From Candidatus Gastranaerophilales bacterium (lineage in GTDB: Bacteria; Cyanobacteriota; Vampirovibrionia; Gastranaerophilales; Gastranaerophilaceae), in contig CALVDX010000003.1 of the NCBI GenBank assembly GCA_944326425.1, positions 62,001 to 126,000 on the forward strand: a DNA stretch of 64,000 nt, read 5' to 3'. Shown here one piece after another: positions 54,260 to 62,695 of this stretch; within the stretch, counting starts at the first letter, position 1, and every line of letters starts with the position of its first letter. The notes under the pieces were generated by a model. The model worked only from the letters and a program-made list of their open reading frames with translations, had not been told where the DNA came from and searched no databases. Position numbers and translations under genes: made by a program.

Positions 54260-54336
54260 AATATAATATAATATAATATAATATAATATAATATAATATA
54301 ATATAATATAATATAATATAATATAATATAATATAA
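54260..54336. repeat. pentanucleotide tandem repeat (AATAT), about 15 copies
   Basis: 77 bases of unbroken (ATATA/ATAAT)n between leuC and the gene at 54418, flanked by GC-rich CCGCGCGG and CTCGCGC. On the plus strand each unit creates a TATAAT, so the array is a row of overlapping -10 boxes. A five-base unit does not preserve frame; it is noncoding. Confidence 0.95.
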
Positions 54337-54349
54337 CTCGCGCAATTAA

Positions 54350-54418
54350 TTGTAATTCCCGGTTTTAATATAAATATAAGATTGTTAAGTAGGAAATAAA
54401 ATGAAAGGGGAATTACAA
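54350..54418 (+). promoter_or_regulatory. hairpin that can sequester the ribosome site of the 54418 gene
   Basis: TTGTAATTCCC (54350-54360) is perfectly complementary to GGGAATTACAA (54408-54418), which contains the GGGGA ribosome site and the A of the ATG. Transcripts starting just after the last TATAAT would begin with the first arm. Confidence 0.6.
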
Positions 54419-54421
54419 TGA
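54401..54421 (+). CDS. six-codon leader ORF
   Basis: ATG AAA GGG GAA TTA CAA TGA (MKGELQ), with AGGA 6 bases upstream. Its stop overlaps the next start as ATGA. Translating it would open the hairpin just described. Too short for any conservation argument. Confidence 0.4.
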   Translation: MKGELQ

Positions 54422-54816
54422 CAAGATTTACACCATTAATTAAATTGGCAAAACAAGCGCCGTCGTTTTTGAATAACACGGCAAAAACCGCACAGAAAAA
54501 ATTTACGCCGACTGCAAATTTGATTAACCAAAGAGTGCTGACAACTGCACCGGATGGTTATAAAATCAGCGCGGCCTTTAAAGACTTATCAGATACTTTT
54601 ATCAAACATACTCCTGATGTATCAGGTATTACTAATTCAATAAAACTGGCACCGTCGTTTTTGAATAGTGCGGCAAAAACTGTAAAGGGCAAATTTACGC
54701 CAACTGCAAATTTGATTAATGAAAAAATACTGACAACTGAACCGTATGGTCATAAAATCAGCGCGTCTTTTAAAGAATTGATGGCAAATATGAATAAAAT
54801 GATAAAAGATATTTAA
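54418..54816 (+). CDS. lineage-specific protein with two tandem repeats
   Basis: 132 residues in two copies of about 65-70: the first contains APSFLNNTAKTAQKKFTPTA and LTTAPDGYKISAAFKDL, the second APSFLNSAAKTVKGKFTPTA and LTTEPYGHKISASFKEL. No membrane segment. The DNA copies differ, so the duplication is not recent. GGGGA is 6 bases from the ATG. Probably in an operon with 54891. Function unknown. Confidence 0.7.
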   Translation: MTRFTPLIKLAKQAPSFLNNTAKTAQKKFTPTANLINQRVLTTAPDGYKISAAFKDLSDTFIKHTPDVSGITNSIKLAPSFLNSAAKTVKGKFTPTANLINEKILTTEPYGHKISASFKELMANMNKMIKDI

Positions 54817-54890
54817 AAATTTTGATGTTGAAAAATAAGGAGGACTTTGCGCCCCCTCCATTCAATTAAAAAAGGGTAAGGAGTAAACCA

Positions 54891-56027
54891 ATGACACATA
54901 TTCAGCCAATAGCAAGCAATACTGCAGCGCCAACAATAAAACCGGTATTTACATCAGCGCCGGATAATAAACCCGCGGCGGATATTCAGGAAAAGAAAAC
55001 AAGTAATACCGTAAAAGCGGTTATCGGAACGGCAGGCGCTCTTGCGATTGCGGCAACTATAATCGGCGGAATACGCTATAAAAAGGGAAAAGACATTGCT
55101 AAAGAAGTTAAAGAACTTATGAAAACCTGCAAGATCGGATACTCTGCCCAGCATGTAAAAAATAACTATAATAATAATGAACAAATAGCAAAACGGCTTG
55201 AAGAGATAAGCAAATTAAAACCCAAAGAACAGTTAAGCGCGTTAAAGCAGCTGGAAACAGATATGAGTAATCTAAACCTGCTTGCCTACTGGCGGCAAAT
55301 GGACGGCAAGGGTGTCAGCAAAGTGATGGAAACGGTGCCGGCAGAGGTAAAAAAAGCACTGGATGATAATGATATTCTAAAAGCAGCGGAATTATACAGA
55401 CAGCTTGGAGTAAATCTGCCTAAAGGACGGGTTCTCTCTAATAATGGTGCGACTGTTGCGGAAACAATAGAAAATACCTTCGGCAAAGGGTCAAAAATTA
55501 AACCGCATACCTATGATAAAGCGCAGGAATATGATGTAATCACCGTGTATAGAAATCAAGGCGGATACAAGGAGGGTTATGTAAATTCTAAAAATGAAGT
55601 TATCTCCGGTTCTAACGGGGTTATGCTTAAAGATGATGATATCTTATGCCGCAGTTACATGCATGCGGACACAATTAAAGCAGTAGGCGGAAATAAGAAG
55701 GATTTTGCGGTTTTAGAAGGAACTGTCCACGGTTCTAACAGGCGGCAGGTGCAGCTGTATATTAATGGACCTGAAAGAGATACTGCCGGTCGCGCTATTC
55801 CTTATAAAATCAATATATTGTCTCCGGACGGCAATCTGACTCCCGTACAAAAGGATTTGTTAGAACTTGCCAAAAACCCGGAAAAATTTGATCGCAGAAT
55901 TTTTGACAGAATACTGGAAGGTCCTGAAACAGTGCAGGAAATGATAGACGGGGTTACGCACGTAAATACTTATAAGTATCTTAATTATGATTTATTACTC
56001 TCTGCTATCCAATCAATGGTGAAGTAA
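54891..56027 (+). CDS. lineage-specific protein with one membrane segment and a soluble domain
   Basis: 378 residues: a Pro/Thr/Ala-rich N-terminus (1-42), hydrophobic Gly/Ala segment AVIGTAGALAIAATIIGGI at about 44-63, basic residues, a helical region (75-160) and a mixed alpha/beta domain (180-378) with VITVYRNQGGYKEGYV and VLEGTVHGSNRRQVQLYING. Orientation is probably N-out or N-in with the large domain on one side; unknown. AAGGAG precedes the ATG. Function unknown. Confidence 0.72.
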   Translation: MTHIQPIASNTAAPTIKPVFTSAPDNKPAADIQEKKTSNTVKAVIGTAGALAIAATIIGGIRYKKGKDIAKEVKELMKTCKIGYSAQHVKNNYNNNEQIAKRLEEISKLKPKEQLSALKQLETDMSNLNLLAYWRQMDGKGVSKVMETVPAEVKKALDDNDILKAAELYRQLGVNLPKGRVLSNNGATVAETIENTFGKGSKIKPHTYDKAQEYDVITVYRNQGGYKEGYVNSKNEVISGSNGVMLKDDDILCRSYMHADTIKAVGGNKKDFAVLEGTVHGSNRRQVQLYINGPERDTAGRAIPYKINILSPDGNLTPVQKDLLELAKNPEKFDRRIFDRILEGPETVQEMIDGVTHVNTYKYLNYDLLLSAIQSMVK

Positions 56028-56035
56028 GGCAATAA

Positions 56036-56064
56036 TTTAATCGGGGGCTGCACCCCCGATTAAA
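56036..56064. terminator. hairpin after the gene at 54891
   Basis: A perfect 12-bp stem (56036-56047 with 56053-56064) with a 5-base loop. There is no T run, so termination is uncertain, but the position 9 bases after the stop fits. Confidence 0.55.
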
Positions 56065-56079
56065 ATAAACTCTTTCCCT

Positions 56080-56127
56080 GCGCCCTACGGGCGCGGAGGA
56101 GAGGGATTTGTCGGGCTAAAGCCCGAC
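56080..56127. repeat. two small palindromes
   Basis: GCGCCC/GGGCGC with loop TAC (56080-56094) and GTCGGGCT/AGCCCGAC with loop AA (56110-56127). They form part of a palindrome-rich noncoding stretch, 56036-56302. Confidence 0.7.
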
Positions 56128-56142
56128 CTATTACTACTAAAA

Positions 56143-56302
56143 TGTCATCCCGAACTTGTTTCGGGATCTTACCAGCAAACAAGTATAATGCCAAGTTGGT
56201 AAGATGCTGAAGCGCGAATGAGCAGAGGCTGGAGGGCAAAATGGGAATTTTGCCCGTAATGCCGTTTAACGCGAGTGAGTAAGAACCAAGTTCAGCATGA
56301 CA
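56143..56302. mobile_element. 160-bp palindromic repeat element
   Basis: TGTCATCCCGAACTTG at 56143-56158 and its inverted copy CAAGTTCAGCATGACA at 56287-56302 (14 of 16). Inside are nested stems ATCCCGAA/TTCGGGAT and ATCTTACCA/TGGTAAGAT and a GGGCAAAAT/ATTTTGCCC stem. The GTCATCCCGAACTTG core resembles palindromic repeats widespread in bacterial intergenic DNA. No coding capacity. Confidence 0.6.
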
Positions 56303-56359
56303 AAATAATTTATTATGGACAGAGTGCTCCCGACGGGAGAGGGGAAATTTTTTTAACAA

Positions 56360-56387
56360 AAAGAGGATGGCTATTGCCATCCTCTTT
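56360..56387 (-). terminator. rho-independent terminator after secY
   Basis: A perfect 12-bp stem AAAGAGGATGGC/GCCATCCTCTTT, loop TATT, followed by a T-rich tract on the minus strand; 17 bases after the secY stop. Confidence 0.92.
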
Positions 56388-56403
56388 CTTTATTCCAAAT
56401 ATT

Positions 56404-57738
56404 TTACTGTTTCAGGAACGATTCATAATTCCTTGCAAGGAGGTGTGTTCTTACCTGATTGATTAAGTCAAGAGCAACACCGACCATGATGATCAGTGAC
56501 GTTGCCCCGATACCTTGCAGGGTTGTAATTCCCGTAAAGTAACTGGTTATTGACGGTACAAGCGCGATTATACCAAGCCCCAGTGCGCCGATAAATGTTG
56601 TTTTGGTTAATATTTTATCTAACGCATCTGCGGTTGGTTTCCCGGGCTTAATCCCCGGAATTGATGAACCGTATTTCTTTAAGTTATTAGCAATTTCTTT
56701 TGGCTGCATATTAGGCATGATTGATGCGTAGAAGAAAGTTAAGGCAACAATCAGCGTAAAATACAACGCGTAATAAGTTATACCGCTGGGTGAAAAGATT
56801 TTGTTTAAGAAAACAACAGTATTTTCAACCCATCCTGCCGGCAAATGCGCCTGCCCGATTAAACTAAGGATAGTTGACGGGAAAAGCAAAATTGCAACAG
56901 CAAAGATAATAGGCATAACCCCGCCCGGATTGAGTTTAAACGGAATAAAAGTGTTTACTCCGCCGTAAACTTTATTACCTACCTGACGTTTCGGGTTTAC
57001 GATAATAACTTTTCTGACCGCTTCCTGCATAATTACAATGAATACCATTGTTGCAAAGAAGATTGCTAAAAGTACGCACAACCCGATTTGCAGCATTGAA
57101 TCGTGCATAACGATTTGTGCCGTTCTCTGGGTGTAAAGCGGAATACCTGAAATAATACCGATAAAGATTATAAGAGAACCACCGTTCCCTATACCTTTTT
57201 CTGTTATTAATTCGGAAATCCACATTACAAGCGCACTACCTGCCGTTAATGAAAATATCGATGAAATATAAAACATTGTATGGCTGCTTACCGTGATTGT
57301 GTTTTCAAGGTGTGAAAGATACGCCATAAATACAACAGACTGGAACGCTGCAAGAATTACAGCAAAAATTCTCGTATACTGAGAAAGTTTACGTCTCCCG
57401 GCTTCCCCTTCTTCTTTTTGTAATTTTTCCAGCGACGGAATAATTACTGCAAGTAACTGCATAATAATTGAAGAAGTAATATAGGGTCCGATACCTAACG
57501 CAAAGATAGATACCTTACCAAGCGCACCGCCGGAGAACAAATCAAGGAAACCTATGATGTTGTTCTGGCTTGCGATGTTTGCAAATACCTCGTTGTTAAT
57601 ACCGAAAATCGGTAAATGAACACCGAACCTGAAAGCAACAAGCATAATAAAAGTAAAGATAATCTTTTCTTTTAAGCCCGATGCATTCCACATAGACATC
57701 AAGTCTGCTGTCGTCGGTAGTTTTATATTTTGTGCCAT
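56404..57738 (-). CDS. secY: preprotein translocase subunit SecY
   Basis: Channel of the Sec pathway. 444 residues with ten hydrophobic segments; FGVHLPIFGINNEVF, the plug region near 65, GEAGRRKLSQYTRIFA and the C-terminal cytoplasmic loop MPNMQPKEIANNLKKYGSSIPGIKPG. Start overlaps the rplO stop by one base. It ends the split operon with a terminator; no adk or map follows. Confidence 0.97.
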   Translation of the reverse strand: MAQNIKLPTTADLMSMWNASGLKEKIIFTFIMLVAFRFGVHLPIFGINNEVFANIASQNNIIGFLDLFSGGALGKVSIFALGIGPYITSSIIMQLLAVIIPSLEKLQKEEGEAGRRKLSQYTRIFAVILAAFQSVVFMAYLSHLENTITVSSHTMFYISSIFSLTAGSALVMWISELITEKGIGNGGSLIIFIGIISGIPLYTQRTAQIVMHDSMLQIGLCVLLAIFFATMVFIVIMQEAVRKVIIVNPKRQVGNKVYGGVNTFIPFKLNPGGVMPIIFAVAILLFPSTILSLIGQAHLPAGWVENTVVFLNKIFSPSGITYYALYFTLIVALTFFYASIMPNMQPKEIANNLKKYGSSIPGIKPGKPTADALDKILTKTTFIGALGLGIIALVPSITSYFTGITTLQGIGATSLIIMVGVALDLINQVRTHLLARNYESFLKQ

Positions 57739-58193
57739 TATACTAACTCAACCTTTCCGCCGGCTTTTTCGATTTTTTCTTTTGCTTGCGGCGTTACATA
57801 ATTTGCTTTAACAGTAATTGATTTTGAAAGTTCTCCGTTCCCGATGATTCTTAATGCCTGTGATGACGGGTGAATTCTCTTTGCATCAATTAAAGTTTCA
57901 AGAGAAACTTCTGTAATGCCCCATTGCTCAAGTCTGCCGACGTTAACTGCGGCAGTATTGATTTTGTTAATAATTTCAAAGCCTTTTAATTTAGGCAAAC
58001 GTCTGTAAGCCGGCATTTGACCGCCTTCAAAACCTCTTTTGGAAGATCTTCCGGAACGTTGTCCTTCACCGTTGTTACCGCGGCAGGAGGTTTTACCCAT
58101 ACCTGATGAACGGCCGCGTCCTACGCGTTTGCTTTTTGATGTAGCGCCTGCTGCAGGTGCCAAATCCGTTAATTCTATTCTTTTATCTGACAT
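57738..58193 (-). CDS. rplO: 50S ribosomal protein L15
   Basis: 151 residues. GRGRSSGMGKTSCRGNNGEGQ and GFEGGQMPAYRRLPKLKGF are typical. N-terminal start follows a short extension MSDKRIELTDLAPAAGATS. Confidence 0.96.
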   Translation of the reverse strand: MSDKRIELTDLAPAAGATSKSKRVGRGRSSGMGKTSCRGNNGEGQRSGRSSKRGFEGGQMPAYRRLPKLKGFEIINKINTAAVNVGRLEQWGITEVSLETLIDAKRIHPSSQALRIIGNGELSKSITVKANYVTPQAKEKIEKAGGKVELV

Positions 58194-58218
58194 AATTTAT
58201 TCCTCTTTCTGATAATTA

Positions 58219-58410
58219 TTATTCTATTACTTCAACAAGGTGTGATACTTTGTTAATCATACCCTTGATAATAGGAGTATCATTTTGTTCAACGATACTG
58301 TTTGTTTTCTTCAAGCCTAAAGCTGCTACAACTTTTCTTTGAGCGGGAGAACAGCCAATCAGACTTCTTTTTAATTGAATTTTTATTTTTTTAGTTTCAG
58401 TCTTACTCAT
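58219..58410 (-). CDS. rpmD: 50S ribosomal protein L30
   Basis: 63 residues, beginning [20 protein letters not shown] and containing [18 protein letters not shown], the L30 core. Bacterial short form. Confidence 0.95.
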   Translation of the reverse strand: MSKTETKKIKIQLKRSLIGCSPAQRKVVAALGLKKTNSIVEQNDTPIIKGMINKVSHLVEVIE

Positions 58411-58457
58411 TATTATATTCCTTATTATTTCATGTAAATTTGTAAATCAATCAGCTA

Positions 58458-59126
58458 TTAGTTTAATAATTCAGCCATAGTCAGGCCGCGTTTTTTAGCA
58501 ACTTCATGGAACGGAGTTAAAGCTTTTAATGCAGCAATTGTTGCATTGGCAGCATTTAACGGAGACTTAGAACCTAAGGATTTAGAAAGTATGTTTTCAA
58601 TCCCTGCAAGTTCTAATACTGAACGAACAGCTCCGCCTGCGATAATACCGGTACCTTGTGATGCAGGTCTTAACATAACAGCGCCTGCGCCTGAACGCCC
58701 TGTAATCGGGTGCGGAATAGTTGTTTTGAAAATAGGAACACTAACAAGATTTTTACGTCCGTCTGCAACTGCTTTTTGGATAGCGATAATAACTTCGGCA
58801 GCTTTAGCGCAGCCTACACCTACCTGACCTTTTTGGTTTCCTACGATGACGATTGCACGGAAGCTTAATTTCTTACCGCCCTTTACAACCTTTGTTACAC
58901 GGCGGATTTGAACAACTTGTTCTTTCCATTCTGATTGAGGTTGTTCTTCTTTTGATGTTTCAATTTTCTTTTTTCTTGAACGTTGTTTCTTTGGAGGAAG
59001 AACTTCAACATTTTCTTCTGCTGATACTTCTGCTGCAGCAGTTTCGCTTACAGCTTCTGTTTCCGTTTCTGCGGCTGTTTCGGTTTCTGCAACAGCGCCT
59101 GATTCGATTTTTTCTTCTTCAGTCAT
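58458..59126 (-). CDS. rpsE: 30S ribosomal protein S5 with acidic N-terminal extension
   Basis: 222 residues compared with about 166-170 in E. coli. Residues 1-60 form an Ala/Glu/Thr-rich acidic extension then a basic patch ([15 protein letters not shown]). The S5 core starts near residue 66: [18 protein letters not shown] and VGIGKAKA-like [11 protein letters not shown] and [18 protein letters not shown] follow. AAAGG precedes the ATG. First gene of its operon: L18 is not upstream. Confidence 0.95.
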   Translation of the reverse strand: MTEEEKIESGAVAETETAAETETEAVSETAAAEVSAEENVEVLPPKKQRSRKKKIETSKEEQPQSEWKEQVVQIRRVTKVVKGGKKLSFRAIVIVGNQKGQVGVGCAKAAEVIIAIQKAVADGRKNLVSVPIFKTTIPHPITGRSGAGAVMLRPASQGTGIIAGGAVRSVLELAGIENILSKSLGSKSPLNAANATIAALKALTPFHEVAKKRGLTMAELLN

Positions 59127-59296
59127 TTTTTACCTTTCTTAATTTATTTTACTAACTTATTATTTACGTTATTTGAATACATCAAAACATAAGCATTTTT
59201 TGCTTTTTGAAAACTATTCAAATGTGGGTTATTTTCTGACAGGATTATATTATTATAAACAAAAATTAAATGCAAGCGGGGTAAATTTGACTATGA

Positions 59297-62200
59297 CTAT
59301 AAATTCTCGGTTTTAATTCCTGCCAAACCTTTTAATACTGACTCTGTTTGGTTTATAAATCCGCGTTCAGCACTAATATCAATATCATATTTTTGAATAT
59401 CAACTATTTCAACAAGTTTTTTCTTCAAAAGATATAACAGCAGAATACATGGTTTGGAAGTACGCTCCAGTATAGTAATCGAGTTAGTCAATATTTGAAG
59501 CGCTGTTTGATAATTGCCCTCTGCGGCGTTTAAATCTGCCAGTAAATAATTTGACAGGTGGGTAATAAAAAATAAAGAGTTATTTTTGCTTTTAGCCAGT
59601 ACATTGCTAAATATATGCCCTGCTTTTTCATACCCTTTAAGCGACTTGTATGCATATCCTATTAACAAATCTCCAAGCAGTGTATACGGAACTCTGGATT
59701 GCTCTGCCGCCGTCTTTTTAAATTCATAAATATTTGATGCAAATACTCCGTAGTCTCCGTTAAATCCTGTAAAAGCATTAAGCAGCTTTGATAGAAGTGT
59801 AAAATATTCATCCTCATAATACTCTGTAACAGGATTAACTGTTTGTCCCTGTAAAAATTTATTAATACTAACCAGAACGGATGATGATACAGGTTTCTTT
59901 CCTGCTGCAATTTCTATTTTTTCTAAAAGTTTTTCAATATTACTTTCCCCCGTTAAAATTGAAGAGAGCAGGCAATAAACAAAGCTGTCCAGAATATGCA
60001 GCATAAACTGTTCCATAGTAAAGATTTCAGGTTTTAATCGGGCAATTTTATCCGGTGTTAAGACATTTAATATGTCATTACTTACTTCCATACATTTGTC
60101 ATATAGCCCTAAGTAGAAATAAATTTCCATACTCACAAGTGACAGAGAAAAAACTTTAAAATTAATATTCCCTTCTCTATCTGCAAGCGCACAGTTTTCC
60201 GTTCTTTCAAGAATGTTCTGCAGAAGAGTAACTGTATTTGTATAATTAGAAGTCAAAAGCCCGCCCTGAAGCATCATATTTGACAGTATTACAATTTTTT
60301 CATTATCATTAGACTGTATAGCTTTTTGCAGCAGGCTTTCTGCTATCGGATAAATTCTTTCCGGTGCATATCTGTAAAGCAGCTGGGTAAGGTTATTATA
60401 AAAATCTGATTGATATTCAGCCAGTTCATCTTCCGGAATATCCTTCTCTAGCACTTTTAATAACTTCAAAAGTTTAATGCACATTTTTAAATATGCATCA
60501 TAATCGCCAAATTGAAGTGTTATAATAGATAATTCATAAAGTTTGGAAAAAGCCATTGAATAATCATCTAAATACTCAAACAGCAAAACCTGTGTATAAT
60601 CTGTTTTATTACCGCTGAAAACTTTTGTGTTAAGATTATTTGCCAAATATTTAAGAACTTCCGGCTTAAGTGTTGTTTTAAAACTCTTTCTTAGTGTTTC
60701 GTAATTTTGAATGTAAATTCTGTTACCGTATAAAGTTAGATATCCGCTGTTTTGCAGCTCTCTTATACTATCAGTATTATTAAGTCCTAGTTTATCCAGG
60801 ACAGAAGTTTCTATTACGGGGCCCAATATATATGAATATGCTAAAACTAACGACTTTGCAGTATCTTTAGATATTCGTTTCAATCTGGTATTAATAAGAT
60901 GTTCCAGATTAAACGGCAGTATAACTGTTTTGGAATCGGTAACCACAGTTTTATCATTAAAGGTTATTATAATGCCGCAATCCTTCAGGTAATTAATGGC
61001 ATTTACGCAATAAAGATAAGAAGCCCCGGCATTATCAATAATTTTTTTATAATAATATGAATTTTTAAAATCCTCTGTATCCACAAGCTGTTTTATAGCT
61101 TCCGGAATATTCATCTGCCCGATAAATATTTCAGTATAAAAGTATGAATTAAGGAGTTCGGGCATAACCTTTTGTAAAGCGTAGCTTTTACAATTTGTTA
61201 TTATAAAGGATAGTTTCGTATTATTTACTTTGCTGAATACTTCTTCTAATACTCTTTGTGATGCAATATCAACATATTCAAAATTTTCTATATAAATTGT
61301 AGACTGCGGGAGGGCGGTTAAAAATTGAAGGAATAGCTCAATATAAGCAAGTCTGGCACTCTCTGCATCTGAAAAGTCAGGCGGTGAAAGGTGTAGAAGA
61401 GAATTTATAAGTTTATCCCCGCGGGCCCCCAATGTAATTTTATTCACGCTATTGTTCAATATTTCATCAATAAGAGTTCTTAATAAACCCCACGGAGACA
61501 TTGACATGTCCTCGGTACAGATTACCGTATAGCAGGGTACATTTTTTAATCGTACAATATTTTCCACTGCGCTTGTTGGCAATGTTCTTTCACTGTCGCC
61601 CCTAAGTGATATTATTCTGCTTCCTGTTTGGAAATTTATACCATCCAGATAATTATAAACCTGCTCTGCGCCGAATTGCTCAAATTTGCAATTAACTTTT
61701 ATTCCTTCGATACTTTTTTTATAAAGTTCCTGTTCAAAATCCAGCTCTTTTTTTGTTACAATCTTAACTGCACTTGCCTGTATATTAGCAGAATCATCTG
61801 TTTCTTTTTTCTCCGGAATTATATATTCTGACGTATTTAAAGAATAATACGATATAACTTGCCCGTCTCTTTCAGTTGTATAAAGAGAATCCATCTTGTA
61901 TTCTTTTTTTAAGTAGTTATAAATATATTGATCAACAGTAAGCTGCAAGCCTTTTGCATCGTTTGTTTGTTCCGTATACAAGTCAAGAAGTTTAACTTTC
62001 TCTGTATCTTCATTCAGGTCAAAAAAGGCTTTTAAATTTTTTTCTTCTACTGTCAGGCGGGCTTCAAGGGTAAACATTAATTCTTTTTTTAATGTTCTGT
62101 TTAAATTTCCTAAAATATTCAAAAGCTTAATACTTGCCTTCATTGCTTTTTGTGCAGAAGTAAAACCTGATTGCTCATTTATAAAATTTAGTATAAATGT

Positions 62201-62611
62201 TGTTTCATTGTACATAATAAAGTAAGCTTTTTCTTCTTTTGCAAAGTTTGAAAGCATTGCTTTAAGTTTATATAAAAACTTTGTGACAAGCTTTTTGTTT
62301 CCGAGAACTTTAGACAGCTTTGTAAGATTACTGAAATTAACCGTTAAAGCAGAATAAGAATCATTCTCCGTTAATCTCTTTACTGCGCTTACAACAGTAG
62401 ACTCCCCGCATTTTGAACAGATATTGCTGTTTGTTTTGTTAATAGTGCCGCATTTCGCGCATTTGCTTATAATGATATACCCGCAATTTGCACAGGTGCT
62501 CACATCAGATGTATTACCGCACCTGGGGCACACTAATGTCAGAACTTTCTTACAGTACGGGCATACTGTAGATTTATCGTCTATTTCCTTTTTACACTTC
62601 GGGCAAATCAT
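59297..62611 (-). CDS. zinc-ribbon protein with degenerate cyclase-like, NTPase-like and helical-repeat regions
   Basis: 1104 residues. Three four-Cys zinc ribbons at the start (C3/C6/C17/C20; C28/C31/C40/C43; C51/C54/C65/C68), then a region (85-260) reminiscent of a class III nucleotide cyclase fold (VNFSNLTKLSKVLGNKKLV) without catalytic Asp residues, then an NTPase-like region (310-620) whose P-loop position reads SLRGDSERTLPTS (not GxxxxGKS/T) while STIYIENFEYVDIAS resembles Walker B, then helical TPR-like repeats (690-1080). Likely a scaffold or inactive regulator of the zinc-ribbon/cyclase/ATPase/TPR type. Leaderless promoter geometry. Confidence 0.65.
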   Translation of the reverse strand: MICPKCKKEIDDKSTVCPYCKKVLTLVCPRCGNTSDVSTCANCGYIIISKCAKCGTINKTNSNICSKCGESTVVSAVKRLTENDSYSALTVNFSNLTKLSKVLGNKKLVTKFLYKLKAMLSNFAKEEKAYFIMYNETTFILNFINEQSGFTSAQKAMKASIKLLNILGNLNRTLKKELMFTLEARLTVEEKNLKAFFDLNEDTEKVKLLDLYTEQTNDAKGLQLTVDQYIYNYLKKEYKMDSLYTTERDGQVISYYSLNTSEYIIPEKKETDDSANIQASAVKIVTKKELDFEQELYKKSIEGIKVNCKFEQFGAEQVYNYLDGINFQTGSRIISLRGDSERTLPTSAVENIVRLKNVPCYTVICTEDMSMSPWGLLRTLIDEILNNSVNKITLGARGDKLINSLLHLSPPDFSDAESARLAYIELFLQFLTALPQSTIYIENFEYVDIASQRVLEEVFSKVNNTKLSFIITNCKSYALQKVMPELLNSYFYTEIFIGQMNIPEAIKQLVDTEDFKNSYYYKKIIDNAGASYLYCVNAINYLKDCGIIITFNDKTVVTDSKTVILPFNLEHLINTRLKRISKDTAKSLVLAYSYILGPVIETSVLDKLGLNNTDSIRELQNSGYLTLYGNRIYIQNYETLRKSFKTTLKPEVLKYLANNLNTKVFSGNKTDYTQVLLFEYLDDYSMAFSKLYELSIITLQFGDYDAYLKMCIKLLKLLKVLEKDIPEDELAEYQSDFYNNLTQLLYRYAPERIYPIAESLLQKAIQSNDNEKIVILSNMMLQGGLLTSNYTNTVTLLQNILERTENCALADREGNINFKVFSLSLVSMEIYFYLGLYDKCMEVSNDILNVLTPDKIARLKPEIFTMEQFMLHILDSFVYCLLSSILTGESNIEKLLEKIEIAAGKKPVSSSVLVSINKFLQGQTVNPVTEYYEDEYFTLLSKLLNAFTGFNGDYGVFASNIYEFKKTAAEQSRVPYTLLGDLLIGYAYKSLKGYEKAGHIFSNVLAKSKNNSLFFITHLSNYLLADLNAAEGNYQTALQILTNSITILERTSKPCILLLYLLKKKLVEIVDIQKYDIDISAERGFINQTESVLKGLAGIKTENL

Positions 62612-62626
62612 TCTTAAATTATATCA
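62612..62626 (-). promoter_or_regulatory. extended -10 promoter of the zinc-ribbon gene, leaderless geometry
   Basis: TGATATAAT on the minus strand (62626-62618), six bases TTAAGA, then ATG 62611. The core is the same as at ribE. Confidence 0.55.
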
Positions 62627-62683
62627 CAATTTTATTTCTATACCAGTTAATACCACTTGTTATCAGGCAAAAAAAGTAGTACC

Positions 62684-62695
62684 ATGAAAAAATGA
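62684..62695 (+). CDS. three-codon leader ORF (MKK), overlapping the next start
   Basis: ATG AAA AAA TGA, whose stop overlaps the ATG of the next gene (62692) as ATGA. No ribosome site. Listed because the 54401 leader has the same ATGA overlap. Confidence 0.2.
   Translation: MKK

Noticed and set aside
54260-54336. CRISPR array
   Set aside because: The unit is 5 bases without spacers. No repeat-spacer pattern was seen anywhere in the window.
54180-54479. Minus-strand ORF with repeated IILYY
   Set aside because: It is the translation of the AATAT pentanucleotide repeat, without a ribosome site or family match.
56060-56380. Minus-strand ORF of 106 codons
   Set aside because: It runs through the palindromic repeats and the secY terminator; no codon pattern or homologue supports it.
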